DNA from: Nematostella vectensis
Lineage: Eukaryota; Cnidaria; Anthozoa; Actiniaria; Edwardsiidae
Direction of reading: 5' to 3'
Assembly (NCBI RefSeq): GCF_932526225.1
Contig: NC_064045.1
Span: 13,572,442 to 13,636,441 of the forward strand
DNA length: 64,000 bases
Numbering within the stretch: position 1 is the stretch's first letter; each line of letters starts with the position of its first letter. Both the position numbers and the translations under genes were made by a program. The notes beneath the pieces are model-generated. The model ran no database searches and had not been told where the DNA came from. It saw nothing but the letters and a program-made list of their open reading frames with translations. Below, one piece after another: positions 1 to 12,500 of this stretch.

Positions 1-558
1 ATGCTAATGAGATATCAATTTTAGTAGCTAATTAAATCAGTTTGAATCAGGGTGAAATTCAATCATCCCACCCACTATGACGCAGCCGGAATTCCATTAA
101 TAAAGTATAAAAATGCGTATAAATTTTTTTTTCAAAATGATGGGAACATCCAAAACAAAAACAAAAGAACAGTGTCACGCAGACAGACCAACAGGCTACC
201 AGGATGACGCAGAAAGACCAACAGGCTACCAGGATGACGCAAAAAGACCAACAGGCTACCAGGATGGCATGATTATGCCACCCTTCGTTTACGGTTACTC
301 AGAAAGCTAACAATCCAGTTGATTTGTGTGGTCAGGAGGGTAAAATTTATCAGGGGTAAACGGTAACCAAATAGGTGTGGTTAAATGGTTGTGGGAGTTG
401 TGGGTTTCTTTTCAGGGCGCCGATAATATTCACAGGGTGCGTTCAAGGTATCTGCGCCGCATGTAGGGGGAAATCGAATGGGCGTGGTGGTGGTGGGCGT
501 ATAGGTTGAAACGTGTAGTCCGAGTAGAGAATGACAAACACCTTGATCGTACCCTTAC
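1..558. repeat. ZZEF1 intron segment with a short 30-bp tandem repeat
   Basis: Expected to be the intron after exon 50. At about 181-268 there are three copies of a 30-bp unit (core AGACCAACAGGCTACCAGG). No further exon with usable phase was found up to position 1. Confidence 0.6.
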
Positions 559-3500
559 CTTTAGAAGTCTCTAGTAGGAACTCTGGCAGCCGGACATCCA
601 GGATAAAGGTGTGGTCATACGCCTGAAAAGTGGTAATACATAAGACTCAAAACCAGCAAGGACCTCAACCACAAATGTTTAGGGTTTTTTTGCCGGTGGG
701 TACCACGCATCTTTGCCTTAGACACATATCGCAGATTCGAGGGATTGCTGATAAGCCGATACAAATGGATTTATATTACTAGCTCTATAGCTACTGGGAT
801 GACAAAAATAGCGGCTAGCAAAGCCCCTAAAGTATCTGTAACAGTACCTTCCATTCAGTGTCCAGTAGATGGAGAACAAACGCTCGTAGGCATTCAAACG
901 CCGCGGACGTCGACCTGCAAAACAATCAGGCTCTGATAATGGATTTTTCACAGTTTAATAAGAGTCGCTGTCACCGGACCGATTCTGGACTCTTTACTAC
1001 TCGGCAATAGAGTGTTACATCATAACTCTGTTCTTGGTTGCAATAAGACTAGAAGGAGTTTTTTTTTTTTTTCAGCATGCACTTGTAAACAGCGTCCAAT
1101 TAGCATGCTATATACAGCATACCTCTTGGGTATTGGATATTAATAGCGTACCTCTGGTTGGAGGTGCAGTAGGACTTGACGGCGTCTAATCCGCGTCTTA
1201 CTAGAGTGTAGTACGCACGTCGCACTTTGCTCTCCAGACTCAAACCACATCCGTCGAGATTATCACAATAGTGGCTGAATGATGGAAAACAATATTTTTT
1301 TAAAAGCAGAGTACTAATGCAGTGTGCAGAGTAAAAATGTCACAAAAAGTTACCTTGGGAAATGCTTTTGGGAAAACAGGAACTCCTGAAGGAACAGAAC
1401 TGCAGGGGCCTGTAAAATAAGCCACTGCGGTTATACTGACGGTCCACGGACAATAGGATAGTCTAGTGGTGGTTATGAATGATTCGATGGTGGTTATAAT
1501 TTATCTTAGTTATTGCAGCTTACAGTATTTTTAGGCCATATCCTTTGCTCTTTATAGCTCCTGGAGCAAGTGCTAAGGGTGAATGTGTAATCGCCGCTTT
1601 TTTGACCAAGGGAGGGATCAGATTTATCTTAGAAAGTTGTATAAAAAAGGTTTAGAGGCGTGTATGAGTATAACTCTCGCTTAGGAAGCTAAAGAGAGCA
1701 AGCGAATTGTCCTAAATATCGGAGTACTCGAATGAGATCCGCATCGATAATGTTGCAAATACTGTACGCACTTAAAAAGTACTGTAGATTATTGTAGCTT
1801 TTCCCAAACTCGGGTGTGATCCACCTTGGATGCACTTCAAGCCTAAACATCGTAAAACCCATTATCTATTCCGTACACAGTTTACTACTGTCGAATCTGT
1901 TGTATCGCGACGCCGCATCTTCAAAACATCGATTTGTTTTTGTCTTTTCGGGTTTTCTTTTCCGCCAGTCAAATTATTCTAAGCCTATCCGATTCTTGCC
2001 ATCTCTCGCCTAGTGCAGTTGCCTGGCTTATTGTCGCGACACTGTCTGGTTTTAGTCCAGAGGATAGCCAGGGAAGTGCACAAAGCGAGACTTTGATTGA
2101 CTCTGAATGGTTTTACTGACGGAACAGAAAACCAAAACAAATCGTGTTTTGAAAACGCGGGTCGCGATACAACGGATTCGACAGTAACGGGGTTCTACTG
2201 TAATTGATTGTGCTGTTAGGTGATGCGTATGGGCTATGTTGTCCTTATTAACGGGGTTCTACTATAATTGATTGTGCTGTTAGGTGATGCGTATGGGCTA
2301 TGTTGTCCTTATTAACGGGGTTCTACTGTAAATGACTGTGCTGTTAGGTGATGCGTATGGGCTATGTTGTCCTTATTAACGGGGTTCTACTGTAAATGAT
2401 TGTGCTGTTAGGTGATGCGTATGGGCTATGTTGTCCTTATTAACGGGGTTCTACTGTAATTGATTGTGCTGTTAGGTGATGCGTATGGGCTATGTTGTCC
2501 TTATTAACGGGGTTCTACTGTAATTGATTGTGCTGATAGGTGATGCGTATGGGCTATGTTGTCCTTATTAACGGGGTTCTACTGTAATTGATTGTGCTGT
2601 TAGGTGATGCGTATGGGCTATGTTGTCCTTATTAACGGGGTTCTACTGTAATTGATTGTGCTGTTAGGTGATGCGTATGGGCTATGTTGTCCTTATTAAC
2701 GGGGTTCTACTGTAATTGATTGTGCTGTTAGGTGATGCGTATGGGCTATGTTGTCCTTATTAACGGGGTTCTACTGTAAATGATTGTCCTGTTAGGTGAT
2801 GCGTATGGGCTATGTTGTCCTTATTAACGGGGTTCTACTGTACTGGCCTGCACAACATCTGACTCGGAGGAGATCTTGAGGAATTCTGCAGCAAACAAGT
2901 AGACATCGGCCACAGTGTTCGCGTGTTTGATTCTTTGCTGCAGCAATGCACGGATCCTGGTGAAACAAGGAAATTTGATTTTTAGTAAAAAACAGGAAGA
3001 GATGCTAACTTTAAAGTATTCATAGTTGCAGCCATCGGGTGAATGAAGAGTAGAAAAATGATCTTAGCAAGGATGTGATCGCAGGGCAATGGTATATGGC
3101 CAAAATGACCCATACACTGAAGTGACCTTATCATAAACTGGAACTGCTCTAGGAATAGAATGGCGCACCCATAAAGTGTCAGCCCCGTGTATAGTAGCAT
3201 GCGGGCGTTTTTAGTGTTATATCGCGAAAAAAAAACTCGAACGATCGTATCGGCCTTCTAGAATTTGAGCAAAGTAAGATACGTGGGGAAAAAAACGTCC
3301 TTCTCCTTGTGTATGATGACTACCCGAGACTGCTGATGTTGACTGGTTACACCTCCTGTTACGCCTATAGTTACGTAAATAGTTACCTCTCGTGGGAAAA
3401 CGAGTCATTGGTGACAAAGTCGATGATGCGTCTAAACGCCGGGTGTTTGTCGATGGTCTTCAAGTCCTCAAAGGAAATCGTGCGCTGAATTAAACAAAAT

Positions 3501-6500
3501 GTGTGTGTTACTTTAGGATATTGTCAGGCGGGGTTGTACGTGCCAGTGTGTTACTTTAGGATATTGTCAGGCGGGGTTGTAACAAGCCAGTGTGTTACTT
3601 TAGGATATTGTCAGGCGGGGTTGTAACGTGCCAGTGTGTTACTTTAGGATATTGTCAGGCCGGCTTGTAACAAGCCAGTGTGTTACTTTAGGATATTGTC
3701 AGGCGGGGTTGTAACGTGCCAGTGTGTTACTTTAGGATATTGTCAGGCGGGCTTGTCACAGGCCAGTGTCATGCAATTATACTAGCATGCGAGAGTATCG
3801 TAAAAGGGTATCGCATCTCACCTGTCGAGGAGTTGTGACCAGGTTTTCTGTCAGGTTCTCGTTGGATGAGGACTTCTGCCATGACGTCTTTCTGTTAAGC
3901 CACTTTGATCTCCTGCTGTCTCGACCCTGGGAGAAAACAGCAACATATTGCATCGAATAGGCATCGAATGGACGGATGGAGGAAGGAAGCAAAATATTGC
4001 CCCTCTAACATCGAATAGACGGATGGCAGAGGGAAGCAAAATATTGCCCCTCTAACATCGAATAGACGGAGGGCAGAGGGAAGCAAAATATTGCCCCTCT
4101 AACATCGAATAGACGGATGGCAGAAGGAAGCAAAATATTGCCCCTCTAACATCGAATAGACGGATGGCAGAAGGAAGCAAAATATTGCCCCTCTAACATC
4201 GAATAGACGGATGGCAGAAGGAAGCAAAATATTGCCCCTCTAACATCGAATAGACGGATGGCAGAAGGATGCAAAATATCGCCCCTCTAACATCGAATAG
4301 ACGGATGGCAGAAGGAAGTAAAATATTGCCCCTCTAACATTGAATAGACGGATGGCAGAAGGAAGTAAAATATTGCCCCTCTAACATCGAATGAACCGAT
4401 GGAGGAAGGAGGCAGCATATTGCCCCTCCAAAATTGAATTAAAAAAAAGAGATTAAAAATATTACATTTACTGAAGGTAAATGGCCTTACTCTAGAAGAT
4501 AAGGAATTCCTCGAGAACAGAATACTCACAAGCTGTTGGCTAGAGTGACTAAAGAGTAACTGTTGGCTAGAGTAACGCCTGCTAGTTGCCTCTAAGCAGC
4601 GTTTATTCAGAGATGTTTTGTTTTCTGGTGGTCAACTTTCCGTGGCCTCACCAATACTGGTGGCAAGTAGCATCTATCATTAGCGTTAGTACTGTTTGGA
4701 AGTTCACTGCAATCGCGAGCGCGGTACCTCGGATTTTTCTGTGATCCTCTGAAGCCCCGCAAACTTGAGCAGGAACTGCGCTTTTTCGCGGCAGTTAATG
4801 ACGGGCGAGTCGGGGTTGATCTTGCTGTCGATGCCGCTCTCTTCGTTTTCACTCTCGGCCTGAAGGATTAGCTTTTGACGGCGCTCAATCTGGAGTAACA
4901 CGGATAACGCATCTAAGACGACAACATAATTTACGACGATAACAGAAATAACACATTGAAGACGACAACATAGACAACGACGATAACAGGAAAAACACAT
5001 TAAAGACGACAACATAGACTACGACGATAACAGAAATAACATATTTCAGACGACAACATAAATTTCGACGATAACAGGAAAAACACATTGAAGACGACAA
5101 CATAGACAACGACGATAACAGGAATAGCACATTTAAGACGACGATGACTATGGTTAAGGTTTCACTAGTTTTAAAATGAAATTAAACTGAAAGCCTTATA
5201 TACACCAATTCAAAATATGGTTGCACTCAGATTTTACTTGAGTCGTAGCCCGTAGTAATTTGTGGGTATTGCATACATGGCTTAATTTACATAAATGACC
5301 CAAACTTTGGGTTCACGACGCTGCAAAGAGTATTGAAAAAAAGTGTGACAAAAAGTGACAAAAAGCCTGAAAGCAGGCTAAGTATTGATCTCATTTCAAC
5401 AAGTATTCATAGCTAGCATCTAGATTTTTGCTGACAGTTCGCTAATCACTTGTTCGCTCAGGGATACTTACGATGTTACGTCGTAGCGACTCAGCGACAG
5501 TGAAGGCCTCCATGATACCCTCGGGCAGGGATTCGGGCGGAGTGTGGCTCGCTAGGAACAGAGTATCAAATTTTAACATTGCACGACTTGTTAATGTTTC
5601 AAAATTTCTGCGCTTGCTGAATGTAATCAGGGCTATAGGTACACGTACCGAATAGCACGACCTGGTCTCTAAGTTCCTGGGAATGCCATATGAGAGCAGC
5701 GAAAACAGCCACGACCGCCTTGTCCACAGCGGGGCCGCCCATGAAGGGTCCAGAGTGGTGCGCACGACAACTAAGGTAAAGGCACAATTCAGAAACACCA
5801 ATGGACAGCCAGATAAATGTAAATATTTCTGGTATACCGTTTGATGAGATCATCAGTTGAGGCATCTTCTCTGTCGATCAGCATTTGGAGATAGGAGTTC
5901 ACAGTAGACTGCTGAGGTGGACTTGTGCTCTGAGACAAAAAGCAGTGCTCCATACTAGGGATTACACATGCATTTACATGCATTGACACTACACCCAACA
6001 TCAGCACTATAAACAACACCGGCACAACAAACAACATCGGCACTACAAACAACACCGGCATTACAAACAACACCGGAATTACAAACAACACCGGCACTAC
6101 AAACAACAACGGCACTACAAACAACATCAGCACTACACCCAACATCTGCACTACACCCAACATCTGCACTACAAACAACACAGGCACAACAAACAACACA
6201 GGCACTACAAACAACGCCGGCACTACAAACAACACCGGCACTATAAACAACACCGGCACTACAAACAACAACGGCACTACAAACAACACCGGTACTACAA
6301 ACAACATCAGCACTACACCCAACATCAGCACTACACCCAACATCTGCACTACAAACAACATCAGCACTATAAACAAAACCGGCACTACAAACAAAACCGG
6401 CACTACAAACAACACCGGTACTACAAACAACATTGGAACTACACCCAACATCGGCACTACACCCAACATCGGCACTACAAACAACATCGGCACTACAAAC

Positions 6501-9500
6501 AACATCGGCACTACAAACAACACCGGCACTATAAACAACACCGGCACTACAAACAACACCGGCACTACAAACAACACCGGCACTACAAACAACATCGGCA
6601 CTACAAACAACATCGGCACTACACCCAACATCGGCACTACACCCAACATCGGCACTACACCCAACATCAGCACTACACCCAACATCTACACTACACCCAA
6701 CATCTACACTACACCCAACATCTACACTACACCCAACATCAGCACTACACCCAACATCGGCACTACACCCAACATCGGCACTACAAACATCGGCACTACA
6801 AACATCGGCACTATAAACAACACCGGCACTACAAACAACACCGGCACTACAAACAACATCAGCACTACACCCAACATCTGCACTACACCCAACATCAGCA
6901 CTACACCCAACATCGGCACTACACCCAACATCTACACTACACCCAACATCTACACTGCACCCAACATCAGCACTACACCCAACATCTACACTACACCCAA
7001 CATCTACACTACACCCAACATCTACACTACACCCAACATCAGCACTACACCCAACATCTACACTACACCCAACATTGGCACTACACCCAACATCTGCACT
7101 ACACCCAACATCTACACTACACCCAACATCAGCACTACACCCAACATCAGCACTACACCCAACATCAGCACTACACCCAACATCAGCACTACACCCAACA
7201 TCTGCACTACACCCAACATCAGCACTACACCCAACATCGGCACTACACCCAACATCTACACTACACCCAACATCTACACTGCACCCAACATCAGCACTAC
7301 ACCCAACATCTACACTACACCCAACATCTACACTACACCCAACATCTACACTACACCCAACATCAGCACTACACCCAACATCTACACTACACCCAACATT
7401 GGCACTACACCCAACATCTGCACTACACCCAACATCTACACTACACCCAACATCAGCACTACACCCAACATCAGCACTACACCCAACATCAGCACTACAC
7501 CCAACATCAGCACTACACCCAACATCTGCACTACACCCAACATCTGCACTACACCCAACATCTGCACTACACCCAACATCGGCACTACACCCAACATCGG
7601 CACTACACCCAACATCGGCACTACACCCAACATCGGCACTACACCCAACATCTGCACTACACCCAACATCTACACTACACCCAACATTGGCACTTCACCC
7701 AACATTGGCACTATAAACAACATCTGCACTACACCCAACATCTGCACTACACCCAACATCTGCACTACACCCAACATCGGCACTACACCCAACATCGGCA
7801 CTACACCCAACATCGGCACTATAAACAACATCGGCACTACAAACAACATCGGCACTACAAACAAGACCGGCACTACAAACAAGACCGGCACTACAAACAA
7901 GACCGGCACTACAAACAAGACCGGCACTACAAACAACATTGGAACTACACCCAACATCGGAACTACACCCAACATCGGAACTACACCCAACATCGGAACT
8001 ACACCCAACATCAGCACTACACCCAACATCAGCACTACACCCAACATCTGCACTACACCCAACATCTGCACTACACCCAACATCTGCACTACACCCAACA
8101 TCGGCACTACACCCAACATCGGCACTACACCCAACATCGGCACTACACCCAACATCGGCACTACACCCAACATCTGCACTACACCCAACATCTGCACTAC
8201 ACCCAACATCTGCACTACACCCAACATCAGCACTACACCCAACATCAGCACTACACCCAACATCAGCACTACACCCAACATCAGCACTACACCCAACATC
8301 AGCACTACACCCAACATCTGCACTACACCCAACATCTACACTACACCCAACATCTACACTACACCCAACATCTACACTACACCCAACATCTGCACTACAC
8401 CCAACATCTGCACTACACCCAACATCTGCACTACACCCAACATCTGCACTACACCCAACATCTGCACTACACCCAACATCTACACTACACCCAACATCTA
8501 CACTACACCCAACATCTGCACTACACCCAACATCTACACTACACCCAACATCTACACTACACCCAACATCTGCACTACACCCAACATCTGCACTACACCC
8601 AACATCAGCACTACACCCAACATCAGCACTACACCCAACATCTGCACTACACCCAACATCTACACTACACCCAACATCTGCACTACACCCAACATCTACA
8701 CTACACCCAACATCTGCACTACACCCAACATCTGCACTACACCCAACATCTGCACTACACCCAACATCTGCACTACACCCAACATCTGCACTACACCCAA
8801 CATCTGCACTACACCCAACATCTGCACTACACCCAACATCTGCACTACACCCAACATCTGCACTACACCCAACATCTGCACTACACCCAACATCTGCACT
8901 ACACCCAACATCAGCACTACACCCAACATCAGCACTACACCCAACATCAGCACTACACCCAACATCAGCACTACACCCAACATCAGCACTACACCCAACA
9001 TCAGCACTACACCCAACATCTACACTACACCCAACATCTACACTACACCCAACATCAGATCTTCACTACACCCAACATCAGCACTACACCCAACATCTGC
9101 ACTACACCCAACATCTGCACTACACCCAACATCTACACTACACCCAACATCTGCACTACACCCAACATCTACACTACACCCAACATCTGCACTACACCCA
9201 ACATCTGCACTACACCCAACATCTACACTACACCCAACATCTACACTACACCCAACATCTACACTACACCCAACATCAGCACTACACCCAACATCTACAC
9301 TACACCCAACATCTGCACTATACCCAACATCTGCACTATACCCAACATTGGCACTATACCCAACATCGAGACTATATCTAAAAGCACTACATGGCAAGAA
9401 CAATAGGCCAGTTTCTAATTCTGTTGTAGACGACGACTTACATGGTGCCCAGACAGTGACCTCTGCAGTTTCTCTGTCATGTAGCCGCCTCTGAAGAGAG

Positions 9501-9572
9501 TGGTCCAGATTTCGCTATGCAACAGCTTGCTATCATCTTCTTCGCCTTCTTTGGTAGAGGGAGGAAGAGACG
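559..9572 (-). CDS. ZZEF1: ZZEF1 exons 40-50 (partial gene continues beyond position 1)
   Basis: Exons: 40 9442-9572; 41 5838-5929; 42 5649-5770; 43 5472-5551; 44 4728-4889; 45 3822-3926; 46 3387-3484; 47 2844-2956; 48 1152-1200; 49 848-914; 50 559-622. Residues about 1,220-1,580. Readable segments are EIWTTLFRGGYMTEKLQ, STVNSYLQMLIDRED, REKAQFLLKFAGLQ, HPAFRRIIDFVTND and FECLRAFVLHLLDTEWK. Exon 45 is a basic, Ser-rich linker (residues RDSRRSKWLNRK then SSSNENLTENL). Exon 48 is the least certain (49 nt, donor and acceptor fair, phase fits). Reading through the exon 50 donor gives a stop at 443-445, but this would remove nearly half of the family protein, so splicing onward is preferred. Confidence 0.86.
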
Positions 9573-12500
9573 CTATTGAACGGTAAATGGGTAACTTTAA
9601 TAAACCCCTAAACCTAGGGATATATCCTAAGCAGAAAGTAAGACTAAATCGATGGAAAACATTAATACAGGGCTTCTGGAATTACGCGAAAAAAAAAAAC
9701 TCAAAATTACGCGGGATTCTTTGCTAAATTACGCGGAAAATCAATCATTACGCGCTAAATTACGCGGGATTTTGCAATACATTTTTCTTTAAAAATCAAA
9801 ATTTTGCGGGATTCTTTACTGAATTACGCGCTAAATTATACGAAATATCAACTGTTACGCCCAAACTACATTTTGTACCGAAGGAAAGCACGAAATAACT
9901 TGAAAAGGTTATTTTTTTGCGTGAAAATATCTTAGGCAAGTTTTCATTCGCTCCTAGCCACCAGCCAATTAAAAAAGGTATTTTATTATTAGTCCTAGGC
10001 CTTCGCGGTTTAGCAAAGAACGCCTAGTCATTTTATTTGTTTTTGAAATTCAGTTCGAAACATCGCACTCTGACGAAGAATATCCCTCTTTTTTTACGGG
10101 TAATAGAGGTAAGAACCCTAAAAGAACACATCAGCTGTGCAATTAAATGTTTTGTCTGCAAAAATTTAGCCAAATTACGCGGGATTACGCGAAGCCCTGT
10201 TAATATTGAGCCCTTACGTATGCACGTACCTTTTCGGGAGTCGAGTGCTGCACTGCACATGGAGCCAAACAGAATGGCGATGCCAAGCTGAAGGTCGAAT
10301 ATCCAAGATAGGGCAACATCAGGGGACCCCTTGGCCGTCACCTTGAACTTATATCCCCATTCACTATTACTTCCATCCGAGTGGAAGTAAAACAACAGTC
10401 TGTTCCCTGCTTTGAACTGAAGCGTCTAGACACAGAGAACGAATTGTAAGCCATGTATATACATTCTATGTATTACATTCTATTTCGACTTCCCAGGGTT
10501 CCTTACCAGAGGCCACTTGTCTGTGCCGACCTTTTGGTCAAACCGTCGCTTGTTACCACTTGAATCAGTGAACTCGAGGTAATCATATCTGAATCACAAA
10601 AATAAATTAGAATTTTTAATGAGATGCGCAAGCATGCATTGCACTTTTAACTTCCTTAGTCCGACTTGTGGGATGCATGTTTATCTATGATAAACACGTC
10701 TTCAGCAGGAAAGTCATGTGACTTACTTTCGCTCCGTTTCGCATCTAGGGTCAAACTCAACAGTGAACTCAGAACATCCGGGACAGCTGAAAACCTGGAA
10801 TAGAAAGAAAAATAGTTGGTGTATGTTTATGGGTTACATGGTAAGAAATAGTTGATGTATCTTTACGAGTTACATGGTAAGAAATAAATAGTCAGTGTAA
10901 GTTCATGGATAAATCGCAATAAACGGTTGGTAAATGTTTATATTGGTATCTAATTTCCCTCTTGAGGTATCTAAAGCTGTCATACCATTGAGAGGTCCTG
11001 GTTATTTTCGTATTCGTGGTTGGATTCCACATCCCATGTGCGTAGTACGGTCTGTCCTTGCGCTTTGTTCCACTCCTCGGAATCGATCTAACAAACGGAA
11101 GAGAGAAAAACTGATCAACGTCAGCTGCAATGACAGTCAAATGGGAACGTGCCATTATTCAGGGCAGTTGTTTTTTGTTTCCAAAAGAAGAGGTCTTTCT
11201 GTATGTGCGTGGATAGATTAAAGTGGCTGAAACGCGAGAAAACGAGATATGGAGATAAAATTTGTCTTCAGACATATAGAAACTCGAGCCATATCTATTG
11301 GAAGACGAGCAAACATGAGCATGGATGAGAATAAGAATACCTTATCTTACAAGTCAAAACAAGGTTTAACCTTAGACACTAATGTGATGTTGAAAAGTCC
11401 AGCACACATGAGCATTGATGAGAATAATAATTTCTGGAAAAACAAGTCAGGTATATATGTGTATAGGATATAGGAGAAAATAAGAATAACAACATGTCTT
11501 ATAGGGTATATTTGAGAATAAGAATACCTTGAAAAGCATTCAGGTATAGGTGTATAGAATATATGTATATGGGAATAAGAATACCTTGAAAAGCATTCAG
11601 GTATAGGTGTATAGAATATATGTATATGGGAATAAGAATACCTTGAAAAGCATTCAGGTATAGGTGTATAGAATATATGTATATGGGAATAAGAATACCT
11701 TGAAAAGCATTCAGGTATAGGTGTATAGAATATATGTATATGGGAATAAGAATACCTTGAAAAGCATTCAGGTATAGGTGTATAGAATATATGTATATGG
11801 GAATAAGAATACCTTGAAAAGCATTCAGGTATAGGTGTATAGAATATATGTATATGGGAATAAGAATACCTTGAAAAGCATTCAGGTATAGGTGTATAGA
11901 ATATATGTATATGGGAATAAGAATACCTTGAAAAGCATTCAGGTATAGGTGTATAGAATATATGTATATGGGAATAAGAATACCTTGAAAAGCATTCAGG
12001 TATAGGTGTATAGAATATATGTATATGGGAATAAGAATACCTTGAAAAGCATTCAGGTATAGGTGTATAGAATATATGTATATGGGAATAAGAATACCTT
12101 GAAAAGCATTCAGGTATAGGTGTATAGAATATATGTATATGGGAATAAGAATACCTTGAAAAGCAGTTCAGGTATAGGTGTATAGGATATAAACGGAAGA
12201 AAGAATACATTGAAAAGCAATTCAGGTACAGATGTATAGGATATAATATGGGAATAAGAATACCTTGAAAAAGAAGGTTAGGTATAGGTGTATAGGATAT
12301 ATGTGGGAATAAGAATACCTTGAAAAACAAGTCAGGAAGTTCAGTGGAAAATCTCCTGAGCTCTAGCGCAATTGGCTGCAGACTCCTCAGGATCGGCATA
12401 CAGATGTTCTCCTCATTCACAAACAGACTCAAGAATAGCACCTAATAAGCAAAGATTGTTAAAGGGATTCCAGTGCCTTGTATACGGGTCAGGAAAGAGT

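Noticed and set aside
443-558. Stop codon at 443-445 as the natural end of ZZEF1
   Set aside because: The protein would lack the ZZ fingers and almost half the family length; a good donor stands at 558.
2187-4435. Regular direct repeats that might suggest a CRISPR array
   Set aside because: The units are head-to-tail without unique spacers and lie in introns of an animal gene.
7075-9381. Long frames of LHPTSA repeats (plus) and LGVVQM repeats (minus)
   Set aside because: They are products of the 18-bp minisatellite inside a ZZEF1 intron; no start context, splice link or non-repeat sequence supports a protein.
11347-12441. A 364-codon minus-strand frame
   Set aside because: It is exon 35 of ZZEF1 followed by read-through of the 57-bp array; only 12319-12441 is coding.
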